Shown one piece after another: positions 7,902-16,483 of a DNA stretch of 64,000 bases. Under the pieces are notes generated by a model. That model did not search any database. It saw nothing but the letters and a program-made list of their open reading frames with translations, and was not told the origin of the DNA. The position numbers were made by a program, and so were the translations under genes. Origin of the DNA: Tropicimonas sp. IMCC34011 (GTDB taxonomy: Bacteria; Pseudomonadota; Alphaproteobacteria; Rhodobacterales; Rhodobacteraceae); NCBI RefSeq assembly GCF_003390865.1, contig NZ_QMEJ01000002.1:434001-498000 (forward strand). The letters are read 5' to 3'. The first letter of the stretch is position 1; each line of letters starts with the position of its first letter.

Positions 7902-9776
7902 ATGCGCGCGTCCTTACTGTCCGCCGGCCTTGTCGCCACAACGGCCCTCACGCCGATCGCCCTTCACGCACAGGAGGTGCTGGCCACGGATGCCTTCGAT
8001 CTCGACACGATCTTCGTCTCGGGCGGGCTCACGCCGCTGCGCTTCGGGGATTATGCCCGCGCCGCCAGCATTGTCACCGGCGAGGAACTCGAGGCCCGCG
8101 GCATCGCCACCGTGCAGGAGGCGCTGACCGCCCTGCCCGGCGTTTCCGTCAACGGCACGTCCTCGAACCTCTCCCAGATCCGGATCCGTGGCGGCGAGGC
8201 GAACCACACGCTGGTACTGATCGACGGAATCGAAGCCGCGGCGGGCGACGGCGAATACTACCTCTCCGGGCTCTCGGCGCGGAACATCGAGCGCATCGAG
8301 GTTCTGCGCGGGCCGCAATCGGTCTTCTACGGCTCCAACGCCTCCTCCGGCGTCGTAAACATCATCACCCGCACCGGATCCACCGGCACGCAATATGGCG
8401 GCTCGCTCGAGGTCGGCGCCGGGAGCTACAATTCCTCCGGCTACGTCTCCTTCCGGGATGATCGGGGCGGAATGTCGCTGTCATTCACCGACCGCGAGGA
8501 CGAGGGCGTCGACCTCTCCGGCGAGGGCGAGGAACGCGACGGCACCGAACGCCGCTCCGTCGTCGCCAAGGGCGATTACGAAGTCCTGCCCGGGCTGACG
8601 ATCGGCGCCATCGGCCGTGTCGCCGAGGAAGACTTTGGGTACGACGCCACGGTCTTCCCGGCTCCCACCGCGGACGACTACGTCATCAACTCGGATGACG
8701 AGACCCATGTCGAGGAACAGACCGCCGGCATCTGGGCGGAGTACGAGATGCTGGACGGTCGCCTGACCCACCGCCTCTCCTGGAAGAACACCCAGAACGA
8801 GCGGGCCCAGAACGACGAGGCGCCCACCAAGACCGAGACGACGTCCGCCGAGTACATCCTGAGCTTCGGACTGGACGGGCGCTCCGTCGCCACCACGGAT
8901 CACCAGCTGAATCTCCTTCTGGAACAGAAAGAAGACAGCTCCTCCACCGATCCCGATTACGACCGGTCCTCGGACTCCATCGCCCTCGAATATCGCGGCG
9001 CCATCGGCGCGCTCGATCTGCAGGCGGGCGTACGTTACAGCGAGAACGATCCGTTCGAGGATGAGCGGACCTACACCATCGCGGCGTCCTACCAGCTCGA
9101 GAACGGCCTTCGCTTTCACGCCTCCGCCGGCCGCGGCGTGGTCAATCCGTCCTATATCGAGCTCTACGATACCCAGTTCAGCACCGGAAATCCCGATCTT
9201 GAGCCGGAGACGAACCGCTCCTGGGATGCCGGCATCGAGGTTCCGGTCCTCGGCGGGCGAGGCACGGTGGACGTGACCTATTTCCGCGAAGTTCTCGAGA
9301 ACGAGATCATCTACCAGTTCACGCCGGGCGGTCCCGATTATCGCAACGAGGACGGCGAGAGCGACCGCCGCGGCGTCGAGGTCGCGGCGCTGCTCGACGT
9401 GTCCGAGGATCTGTCCTTCCGCGGCGCCTACACCTGGCTCGATGCCGAGGACCCGGACGGCGACACCGAGATCCGCCGCCCCGAGCATGAGCTGTCCCTC
9501 GGCGTCACCTACGCCTTCCTGGACGACCGCGCCCTCGCCGCGGTGGACGTGCGCCATGTGAGCGGGCTCTACGACACCGAGTTCTTCACCTTCGACGCTG
9601 ATGACATCGAACTCGACGATTTCACGATCGTCGATTTCTCCGGTCGGTATGCCCTCACGGACGAGGTCTCCCTGACCGCGCGGATCGAGAATGCCTTCGA
9701 CGAGGACTATACTGAGGTGCTCGGCTACGAGACGCGCGGGCGGACGGCCTATGTCGGTCTTCAGGCGGATTTCTGA
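7902..9776 (+). CDS. btuB: TonB-dependent outer-membrane cobalamin receptor
   Basis: The 624-residue protein has a signal peptide ending near LHAQEV, a TonB-box-like segment (LDTIFVSG), a plug domain (VQEALTALPGVSV, GGEANHTLVLIDG, IERIEVLRGPQSVFYGS, GVVNIITR) and a beta-barrel ending in an aromatic residue (ADF). The riboswitch upstream and btuF, btuC and btuD downstream identify the ligand as cobalamin. The frame is open further upstream, but that extension runs through the riboswitch; the signal peptide fixes the start at 7902. Confidence 0.96.
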   Translation: MRASLLSAGLVATTALTPIALHAQEVLATDAFDLDTIFVSGGLTPLRFGDYARAASIVTGEELEARGIATVQEALTALPGVSVNGTSSNLSQIRIRGGEANHTLVLIDGIEAAAGDGEYYLSGLSARNIERIEVLRGPQSVFYGSNASSGVVNIITRTGSTGTQYGGSLEVGAGSYNSSGYVSFRDDRGGMSLSFTDREDEGVDLSGEGEERDGTERRSVVAKGDYEVLPGLTIGAIGRVAEEDFGYDATVFPAPTADDYVINSDDETHVEEQTAGIWAEYEMLDGRLTHRLSWKNTQNERAQNDEAPTKTETTSAEYILSFGLDGRSVATTDHQLNLLLEQKEDSSSTDPDYDRSSDSIALEYRGAIGALDLQAGVRYSENDPFEDERTYTIAASYQLENGLRFHASAGRGVVNPSYIELYDTQFSTGNPDLEPETNRSWDAGIEVPVLGGRGTVDVTYFREVLENEIIYQFTPGGPDYRNEDGESDRRGVEVAALLDVSEDLSFRGAYTWLDAEDPDGDTEIRRPEHELSLGVTYAFLDDRALAAVDVRHVSGLYDTEFFTFDADDIELDDFTIVDFSGRYALTDEVSLTARIENAFDEDYTEVLGYETRGRTAYVGLQADF

Positions 9777-10599
9777 AGCCCTCCTTGCTGGGGTGGTCCT
9801 TGCGGCTGCCCCGGCCCTGGGTGAGACGGCCGCCCCCGAACGGGTCGTCTCCCTCAACGTGTGCACGGATCAGCTCGCCATGCTTGTCGCCGGAGAGGGA
9901 CAGCTCGTCTCGATCTCGCGCCTGACGCGCGATCCGGCCTATTCCGCGATGGCGGATGAGGCGCTGGCCTACCCGGTCAACCAGGGCCGGGCGGAGGAAA
10001 TCTACCTTCTCGCCCCGGACCTCGTCCTTTCCGGCAGTTTCTCCTCCCTTGCGACGACGGAGATGCTCCGCCGCCTCGGGATCGCGGTCGAAGTCTTTCC
10101 GCCCGCCAATTCCTTCGCCGATGTCGCAGGCCAGATCCGCCGAATGGGCGAGATCTTGGGTCGCGAGACGGTCGCGGAGAAGATTGCCATACGCTTCGAT
10201 CAGGATCTGGACGAACTCCGCGCCGACCGGGCCTCCGGCCCCAGGGCCGCCTTCTACGGCGCCGGCGGCTGGACCTCCGGCAGCCGCACGCTCGACGGGG
10301 AAGCGCTTTCGGCGGCCGGGTTTTCGAACGTGGCCGAGGAGGCCGGCCTCTCGGATGGCGGCATGCTCCCCCTCGAACTTCTCGCGCTCCTGGAGCCGGA
10401 CCTCGTGATCACCGGCGGCGATGACGGGCCCGGCTTCTCCCGCCGCCAGGAAATCATGTCCCACCCGATCCTCGCGCGCATCCGCGCCGCCGGGCGCGAT
10501 GCCGGGCTGCCGGGCGCGGACCGGGTTTGCGGCACGCCCCATATCCTGCGCGCGGTACGGCGCCTCGCCGAGCTCAGGCGTGGGCTGGAGGCGCGATGA
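9751..10599 (+). CDS. btuF: periplasmic cobalamin-binding protein (BtuF-like)
   Basis: The protein has a signal peptide (LLAGVVLAAAPALGETAA) and a type III periplasmic binding fold: APERVVSLNVCTDQLAMLVAG at the N-terminus, AEEIYLLAPDLVLSGSFSS, and LALLEPDLVIT in the second lobe. At 282 residues it has the normal length of BtuF and ferric-siderophore binding proteins. The ATG at 9751 lies inside the last 26 bases of btuB, indicating translational coupling. It should deliver B12 to BtuC. A siderophore or other corrinoid ligand is possible but unlikely under a B12 riboswitch. Confidence 0.9.
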   Translation: MSVFRRISEALLAGVVLAAAPALGETAAPERVVSLNVCTDQLAMLVAGEGQLVSISRLTRDPAYSAMADEALAYPVNQGRAEEIYLLAPDLVLSGSFSSLATTEMLRRLGIAVEVFPPANSFADVAGQIRRMGEILGRETVAEKIAIRFDQDLDELRADRASGPRAAFYGAGGWTSGSRTLDGEALSAAGFSNVAEEAGLSDGGMLPLELLALLEPDLVITGGDDGPGFSRRQEIMSHPILARIRAAGRDAGLPGADRVCGTPHILRAVRRLAELRRGLEAR

Positions 10600-11582
10600 G
10601 CCGCGTGACCGCCGCCCTCGCCGGGCTCGTCGTCTTGCTCTTCCTCGTCTCGCTGAGCATAGGCCCGGCCGGGATCGGGCCCCTGACGTCGCTGAACGCG
10701 CTCTTTTTGGGAAGCGACGGGCCGCTTGCCCTCGTCATGCGGGAGATCCGCCTTCCCCGCGCGCTGCTCGCCGTCCTCGTCGGCGGCGGCCTCGGGCTGT
10801 CAGGCGCCGCGTTGCAGGGCTACCTGCGCAACCCCCTCGCCGAGCCCGGACTCATCGGCGTCTCGGCCACGGCGGCCTTCGGCGCGGTCCTCGCGCTTCA
10901 GACCGGGCTCGCCGCGGCCTATGCGCTTGCCCTGCCCGCCTTCGCCCTCGCCTTCGCGGCGGCGGGCGTCGTGCTCGTCCTCCTTCTCGCCGGACCCCGC
11001 GGCGGCAGCGTCACGCTGATCCTCGCCGGGATCGCCGTCTCCTCGCTTGCAGGCGCGCTGACGGCCCTTGTCCTCAATCTCTCGCCCAACCCCTTCGCAG
11101 CGAACGAAATCGTCTTCTGGATGATGGGGTCGCTCGCCGACCGCTCCATGCGCCACGTCTGGCTCGCGGCGCCCTTCATCGCGGCAGGGGCGCTTCCGCT
11201 CCTTCTGGCCCGGCGGGGCCTCGACGCGCTGACGCTGGGCGAGGATGCGGCCGAGGCGATGGGGATCCGTCTCGGCCGCCTGCGCCTCGCCCTCGTCGTC
11301 GGCGTTGCCGGAATCGTCGGAGCGGCCACGGCTGTCGCGGGGACCATCGGCTTCGTCGGCCTCGTCGTGCCGCATGTCCTCCGGCCGTTGACCGGCGCGC
11401 GCCCCTCGCGCCTTCTGCCGGCGTCGGCGCTCGGCGGGGCGGCGCTGGTCCTTGCCGCGGATATCGCGGTCCGGGTGGTTCTGCCGGGAGAGGATCTGAA
11501 GCTCGGTGTCGTGACCGCCCTCATCGGTGCACCAGTCTTCCTGCGCCTGATCCTGATGACGCGGGCGGAGGGCGCGCCATGA
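10596..11582 (+). CDS. btuC: FecCD-family ABC permease for cobalamin
   Basis: The 328-residue membrane protein has about nine or ten hydrophobic helices and FecCD signatures: REIRLPRALLAVLVGGGLGLSG, ALQGYLRNPLAEPGLIGVS, and GTIGFVGLVVPHVLRPLTG. It forms the transmembrane channel of the vitamin B12 importer. The start codon overlaps the btuF stop as ATGA, and the stop overlaps the btuD start in the same way. Confidence 0.94.
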   Translation: MSRVTAALAGLVVLLFLVSLSIGPAGIGPLTSLNALFLGSDGPLALVMREIRLPRALLAVLVGGGLGLSGAALQGYLRNPLAEPGLIGVSATAAFGAVLALQTGLAAAYALALPAFALAFAAAGVVLVLLLAGPRGGSVTLILAGIAVSSLAGALTALVLNLSPNPFAANEIVFWMMGSLADRSMRHVWLAAPFIAAGALPLLLARRGLDALTLGEDAAEAMGIRLGRLRLALVVGVAGIVGAATAVAGTIGFVGLVVPHVLRPLTGARPSRLLPASALGGAALVLAADIAVRVVLPGEDLKLGVVTALIGAPVFLRLILMTRAEGAP

Positions 11583-12325
11583 GCCTCCTCACCCTCCGGT
11601 CCTTGCGGGTTACGCTCCGCAACAGGCCGATCCTGAACGATATTTCTCTTCAGGTCGAACGTGGGGAGCTGGTCGGGCTCATCGGCCCGAACGGCGCCGG
11701 CAAGACGACGCTCCTGCGCGCCGCCCTCGGCCTCGTGCCCTCATCGGGGCAAAGCTCCCTCGCGGACCTTGCGCCGCGGGAGCGGGCCCGCGCGGCGGCC
11801 TTCCTGCCGCAGGCGCGGGAGATCGCGTGGCCCATCGCGGTGGAGGATGTGGTCGCCCTCGGCCGGACCCCCCATGCGCCCGGGCCGGACGACCGGAATG
11901 CCGTCGAGGCCGCCCTCGCGCGTACCGGCCTTCTGGACCTGCGCCGCCGCGCCGCGACGCGGCTGTCGGGCGGCGAGCAGGCTCGCGTCCTCATCGCCCG
12001 CGCGCTGGCGCAGGAGGCCCCCCTTCTGCTGGCGGACGAACCGGCAGCGGGTCTCGATCCCTCTCACGCGATTTCGACGATGAAGGTGTTCCGCGCGCTG
12101 GCGGGCGAGGGCCACGGTCTCGTCGTCACGCTTCACGACCTCGGTCTCGCGGCGCGGCACTGCACCCGCCTCGTCGCGCTGAAGGACGGCTGCATCGTGG
12201 CGGACGGCCCGCCGTCCGAGGTCCTGACGCCTGCCCGGATGCGCGCGATCTTCGGCGTCACCGCCTTCCACGGAGAGGCCGATGGCGGACCGGTCTTCCA
12301 GCCGCTCGACGTGACGCGGGACTGA
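11579..12325 (+). CDS. btuD: cobalamin ABC transporter ATP-binding protein
   Basis: The 248-residue ATPase has Walker A GPNGAGKTT, a Q-loop region (FLPQAREI), signature LSGGEQ and Walker B LLLADEPAAGLDP followed by the H-loop in VVTLHDLGLAARH. It energises BtuC. The ATG overlaps the btuC stop (ATGA), which makes it the fourth gene of the coupled btuBFCD unit. Confidence 0.94.
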   Translation: MSLLTLRSLRVTLRNRPILNDISLQVERGELVGLIGPNGAGKTTLLRAALGLVPSSGQSSLADLAPRERARAAAFLPQAREIAWPIAVEDVVALGRTPHAPGPDDRNAVEAALARTGLLDLRRRAATRLSGGEQARVLIARALAQEAPLLLADEPAAGLDPSHAISTMKVFRALAGEGHGLVVTLHDLGLAARHCTRLVALKDGCIVADGPPSEVLTPARMRAIFGVTAFHGEADGGPVFQPLDVTRD

Positions 12326-12382
12326 GCGCCGCCGAGGCCGTCGAATAGCGGGCGGTCAGGAGGCCGAAGCTGCGCGCAATCC

Positions 12383-13825
12383 TCAGGAGAGGATCGCAAG
12401 GAGAAGCACCCAGAGGGACAGGACGAAACCGCAGGTCAGCGCGTAGACGCTGTTCCAGCGCAGGCCCACATGCGTCGCGCTCACGCCGCCCAAGGAGCCG
12501 ATGAGAAGCGTGGACGCGGTGAAGGGGGAGGTCGACCCGCTCAGCGCCCAGCCGCCGGTGATCGCGACGATCACTGTTGAGGGCGCGACGCCGAGCGCCT
12601 CTGGCGTCGGCAGGAGCGGCGCCATGAGGGAGACCGCGAGAATCGGGTTCATGCCGATCTGCCCCGCGACCGGGATGAGCCAGAACAGGATCAAGAGGAC
12701 CGACCACGTGGGCAGGGCCGCCAGATCGAAGCCCGTGCCCGGCACGACCGCCGCGGCGAGCTGCCCGCCGATCGTTCCTATGAACCCCGCCATGACGAGA
12801 AGGACCAGTTCCGGTCCGTTGCCGGGCAGGTCCCGCACGGCGAAGGCGGCGGCGCGATTTCCAATATGCCGGAGCGCGCCCTCTTCGCCCTGCCCCTGGA
12901 TCCCCGCCCAGACAAGCGCGATGATCGGCACCACGCTCATCACCGCGGCAATGATGCGCAAATCCGCCACGGCCCAGATTGCGGTCACACAAGAAAGCAG
13001 GATCGCAAGAAGAACGAGGAGCGGCGCCATCGCTTTCAGCCAGCCGCCCTCGGCCCGCGCGGCGGGGCGCGGCACGGTCAGGCGCGGCTTGAAGATCGTG
13101 TCGAGCGCCCAGCCCGTTCCGGAGAGAATCAGGGCGCTGACGAGGCAGGGCAGGACAGCGCCCGACCACGAGGCGCCCGGCACCAGCGTCGTGGAGATCG
13201 CGACGGCGAACGCGAGCGGCGACCAGGGCAGCGTCGAGACGAAACCGCGCTGAATCGCCACGAGCATGCGCCGTTTGCGGTGGGCGCGGATCTCGGGATC
13301 CGGCTCCTTCGCCACGCTCGACGCGGCCAGCGATCCCAGAAGCGAGATGGCGCCGTAGCTCAGGATGAGCCCGAAGAGGTGGCCGCCGATGGTCAGCGCG
13401 AGGTAGCGCCGCCCTGGCGGCTGCTGCGCGAGAAACATCCCGCATGCCTGAATGGAGGGTGAGCTTGCTGCAACGCTGCGGATCGTCATGAGGGCGGTGA
13501 AGAAGGCGGCGATGAAGCTGGCGGTCCCGAAGGCCGCTGCCGCCGCGTCCCGCCACCCCGGAAGCACCGCGACAACGACGGCGAAGAGGGCGACCCCGAT
13601 CAGCAGGTAAAGCCTGCGCGACCAGGCCACGCGCAGGGCCAGAAGTGCGATCGCTCCGAAGGTCGTGATGGCCGCCGGCAGGGCGAAAACCGCAAGGCCG
13701 GACCATTCGTGGCAGATGACCAGGATCGTGGTGGCAATCAGAAGCCCGCCCGCGATCGCCTGCGCGGGATGTCCCTGCGCCCTCGGTCGGCCGGTCTGGG
13801 GATTTCTAAGGTCCAGGGCGATCAC
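12383..13825 (-). CDS. polytopic inner-membrane protein of unknown function (ion-transporter-like)
   Basis: The protein has 480 residues and about 11-12 hydrophobic segments. Near the C-terminus is a stretch with GQIGMNPILAVSLMAPLLP and then GGWALSGSTSPFTASTLLIG, the type of broken-helix, small-residue-rich sequence seen in the ion-transporter (IT) superfamily, but I do not recognise the family. It converges on the btu operon and is not translationally linked to it. The assumed start is GTG at 13823-13825 with no clear ribosome binding site, so the true start could be slightly further in. Confidence 0.72.
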   Translation of the reverse strand: MIALDLRNPQTGRPRAQGHPAQAIAGGLLIATTILVICHEWSGLAVFALPAAITTFGAIALLALRVAWSRRLYLLIGVALFAVVVAVLPGWRDAAAAAFGTASFIAAFFTALMTIRSVAASSPSIQACGMFLAQQPPGRRYLALTIGGHLFGLILSYGAISLLGSLAASSVAKEPDPEIRAHRKRRMLVAIQRGFVSTLPWSPLAFAVAISTTLVPGASWSGAVLPCLVSALILSGTGWALDTIFKPRLTVPRPAARAEGGWLKAMAPLLVLLAILLSCVTAIWAVADLRIIAAVMSVVPIIALVWAGIQGQGEEGALRHIGNRAAAFAVRDLPGNGPELVLLVMAGFIGTIGGQLAAAVVPGTGFDLAALPTWSVLLILFWLIPVAGQIGMNPILAVSLMAPLLPTPEALGVAPSTVIVAITGGWALSGSTSPFTASTLLIGSLGGVSATHVGLRWNSVYALTCGFVLSLWVLLLAILS

Positions 13826-14112
13826 CTGCGAATGGCGGGGCAGAAGGCGTTACCGCCTCCCGTCTCCTCCCGCCCGGATCAAGAGCACGCCCGGTCCCAA
13901 AGGACCAGAGCCGCGCGCCTCGCGAGGGCTGGACTGCCGTCCTTTCACAACGGTTGGGCGTACGAGGCCGTCCGGGACCGCAATGCCGGCTCAATCACCG
14001 CCAACGAAAGGCTGGTGGCGATCCTCCGGTGCGACAAACGTGGCGTTGCCGCGCCTTCGGTGCATCCTAGCTTGAGAAGGATGCCGCGCCCGGCGACCGG
14101 GCCTGCACCACG

Positions 14113-14880
14113 ATGAATGCGGAAAGTACGCATGTGACGACACAGACAGTTTCCTGCGTGACCTGGAACGTCCACCGTGCGGTCGGACGCGACGGGCGGT
14201 GCGACGGAAAGCGGATCGTGGACGCCATCGCGGAGGACATCCGGCCCGCGGCGCCCCGCATTCTCGCGCTTCAGGAAGCAGATTCGGACGACCACCCGCA
14301 CCGGGCGCTGCTCGACGGCGGCCGCATCGAAGAGCTCACCGGACTTCGCAGCCTGCATGACGAGGAGGACATGCGGTGGGGGCCTGAAAGCTCGGGATAC
14401 CTCGGAAACGTCCTCTATCTCGGCCCGGAATTCGACATCACATCGCGCCGCATCGTCGAGCTTCCGGGGCATTGCCCTCGCGCCGCTGTTCTGGCGGAGA
14501 CGCGGATTGCCGGCCGGGCCTTGCGCATCGTGTCCTGTCACCTGTCGCTCCTGCAGGTGCTCCGCGTGGCCCAATTGCGGCTGATCGCCCAGGTGATCGC
14601 GCGGCGTCCCGTCATGCAGACCGTGCTCCTCGGCGATCTGAACGAGTGGCGCCCCTGGGGCGGGCTGGCCCTGCACCCCCGCGCCACCGGCCTGCGCCTC
14701 GCCGGCCCGCGGCGGTCCACCTTTCCGTCCGGCCGGCCCGTCCTGCCGCTCGACCGGATCCTGACGGACCCTCCGGGCGCGGTCCGAAACGCGCGGGCCC
14801 TGAACGGTCCGACCGTTCGCGCCGCCTCGGACCACCTTCCGCTGGGAGCCGACGTGACCGTCCAGGCACTTGCCGCATGA
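14113..14880 (+). CDS. endonuclease/exonuclease/phosphatase (EEP) family phosphodiesterase
   Basis: The 255-residue protein has the EEP fold motifs in order: VTWNVHRAVG, ILALQEAD (metal-binding Glu), SCHLSL, LLGDLNEW (Asp and Asn of the active site) and ASDHLPLGADV (final Asp-His). EEP enzymes hydrolyse phosphodiester bonds in nucleic acids, sphingomyelin, inositol phosphates or other phospholipids. No secretion signal is seen. It is the first gene of a coupled run with a CDP-alcohol phosphatidyltransferase, which favours a lipid or phospho-alcohol substrate over DNA, but this is inference from context. Confidence 0.88.
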   Translation: MNAESTHVTTQTVSCVTWNVHRAVGRDGRCDGKRIVDAIAEDIRPAAPRILALQEADSDDHPHRALLDGGRIEELTGLRSLHDEEDMRWGPESSGYLGNVLYLGPEFDITSRRIVELPGHCPRAAVLAETRIAGRALRIVSCHLSLLQVLRVAQLRLIAQVIARRPVMQTVLLGDLNEWRPWGGLALHPRATGLRLAGPRRSTFPSGRPVLPLDRILTDPPGAVRNARALNGPTVRAASDHLPLGADVTVQALAA

Positions 14881-15581
14881 GTGCCGATGTCGGTCCCTCC
14901 GGCGCCTCTCCGGCGTGGCGCATGGCGCTTGCCTGCACGGCGATCGCGCCGCTTGCGCTTGCCCTGGGCTGGGGACTGGCTCCCGTCGGCGTAACGGTGA
15001 CGGCCGCAACCTTCCTCGCGGGCGCGACCATCGCGACGCGCGGCATGTCCCATCACTATCCGCACGATCGCGTCGGCGCCTGCAACTTCGTCACCGCGAT
15101 TCGCCTTGCGATGACGGCGGGGCTGGCGGCCAGTCTCACCGGTGGCGTCCTGCCCGGCTGGCCCGTCTTCGCGCTTGCCATCCTGACGCTGTCGCTCGAC
15201 GGGATCGACGGATGGCTGGCGCGGCGGCAGGGACTGTCCTCCGCCTTCGGCGCACGCTTCGACATGGAGGTCGATTCGGCTCTCGCAGCCATCCTTGCCC
15301 TCGCACTGATGCTGAACGGGCGCGGCGGGCCGGAGCTCCTCGTCCTCGGCTTCGCCCGCTATGCCTTCGTAGCGGCGGGGGCCGCGCTCCCGTGGCTCCG
15401 GGCGCCGCTCCGCGAGAGCTTTCGCCGGAAGACCGTCTGCGTTGTTCAAATCGGCACGCTCGCCGCCCTGACGGCACCTCTCTTGCCGGAGATCCTCGCG
15501 CGGCCGGCGGCCCTCGGCGCAGCGGCGCTCGTCGCGTGGTCCTTCGGGCGCGATATCCTGTGGCTGGCGAGGACGCGGTGA
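14877..15581 (+). CDS. CDP-alcohol phosphatidyltransferase family protein
   Basis: This 234-residue membrane protein carries the complete catalytic signature D-G-x2-A-R-x8-G-x3-D-x3-D, seen as LDGIDGWLARR followed by FGARFDMEVD at about residues 108-133, in a chain with about six helices. The family joins a CDP-activated lipid or polyol to an alcohol acceptor to make phospholipids such as PG, PS or PI. The ATG overlaps the preceding stop (ATGA). It is longer in its N-terminal half than PgsA and sits with lipid-related genes, so a dedicated non-housekeeping phospholipid is likely; the acceptor is unknown. Confidence 0.88.
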   Translation: MSADVGPSGASPAWRMALACTAIAPLALALGWGLAPVGVTVTAATFLAGATIATRGMSHHYPHDRVGACNFVTAIRLAMTAGLAASLTGGVLPGWPVFALAILTLSLDGIDGWLARRQGLSSAFGARFDMEVDSALAAILALALMLNGRGGPELLVLGFARYAFVAAGAALPWLRAPLRESFRRKTVCVVQIGTLAALTAPLLPEILARPAALGAAALVAWSFGRDILWLARTR

Positions 15582-16483
15582 ACCGATCCCTCCGCCTCGC
15601 TGGATCGGTCCTCCTGATCGCCCTCTTCATCTGGGCCGTGGGCCGCGCCGAGGTGATCGAGCGGCTGCAATCCGTGGCGCCCGTCTGGATCGCCGTGGCG
15701 GTGGCCTGCCTTCTGACGCAGACCCTTGCAATGGCGCTGAGATGGCGGCTGGTGGCGCGCTGCCTCGGAATGGAGTTCTCGGCGGGCTGGGCGGTGCGCG
15801 AGTATTTCCTGTCGCAGCTGGCCAACACGACCTTGCCGGGCGGCGTCATCGGCGACGGAGCCCGGGCGGTGCGCTCCCGGATCGGGCAGAACGGCCTGAG
15901 GCGCGCCGGGCAGGCGGTGATCTTCGAGCGCGCCCTCGGTCAGGCCGGGATGCTCGCGGTTGCGCTGGCGGGGCTCATCTCGGTCCTCCTGGTCCCCGGC
16001 GCCATCGCGTGGCCGGTCGGCCGATGGAGCGCTCTGGCCATCGCTGTCGTCGTGGCCCTTGTTATCGCGGCATTCGCCCTGCGCGGCAGCCGGATCGCGG
16101 GCTTCGTGGCGCAGTGCCTCCCGACCGCGAGGGTGCGTCTCGCCCATGCCGCGCTCTCCGTCGGGGCCGCGCTTCTGAACGTCGCCGCCTTCGCCGCCTG
16201 CGCGCGGGCGACCGGGGTGGAGCTGCCACTCGGCGCCGCTCTTCTTCTCATACCGATGATCCTCCTCGCCATGGTCATCCCGCTGACCGTGGCGGGCTGG
16301 GGCTGGCGCGAGGGCGCCGCCGCCGCGCTCTTCCCGATCGCTGGCGCGAGCCCGGCGGCCGGCGTCGCCGCCGGGATCGCCTTCGGTCTCGCAATGCTGA
16401 TCTCCGTTCTGCCTGCGCTGGCGCTTCTGCTCACCTCCCCCGGTTCCGGCGTGCGGGATATAGAGTTGGCGGATCGGCGATGA
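15578..16483 (+). CDS. flippase-like membrane protein of the LPG-synthase transmembrane family (UPF0104 type)
   Basis: The 301-residue protein has about seven or eight hydrophobic helices and the family patterns RWRLVARCLG, REYFLSQLANTTLPGGVIGDGARA and PLTVAGWGWREGAAAALF. The related domain in MprF flips lysyl-phosphatidylglycerol across the membrane; stand-alone members are proposed lipid transporters. It starts with GTG (15578-15580), overlapping the preceding stop as GTGA, and ends in an ATGA overlap with the next gene. Between a phospholipid synthase and an envelope transferase it would fit as a translocase for the lipid product. Confidence 0.82.
   Translation: MNRSLRLAGSVLLIALFIWAVGRAEVIERLQSVAPVWIAVAVACLLTQTLAMALRWRLVARCLGMEFSAGWAVREYFLSQLANTTLPGGVIGDGARAVRSRIGQNGLRRAGQAVIFERALGQAGMLAVALAGLISVLLVPGAIAWPVGRWSALAIAVVVALVIAAFALRGSRIAGFVAQCLPTARVRLAHAALSVGAALLNVAAFAACARATGVELPLGAALLLIPMILLAMVIPLTVAGWGWREGAAAALFPIAGASPAAGVAAGIAFGLAMLISVLPALALLLTSPGSGVRDIELADRR

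Noticed and set aside
12258-13706. Alternative minus-strand frame of 482 codons overlapping the membrane protein
   Set aside because: It is Arg/Ala-rich without membrane periodicity or motifs, while the overlapping frame at 12383-13825 has clear helices.
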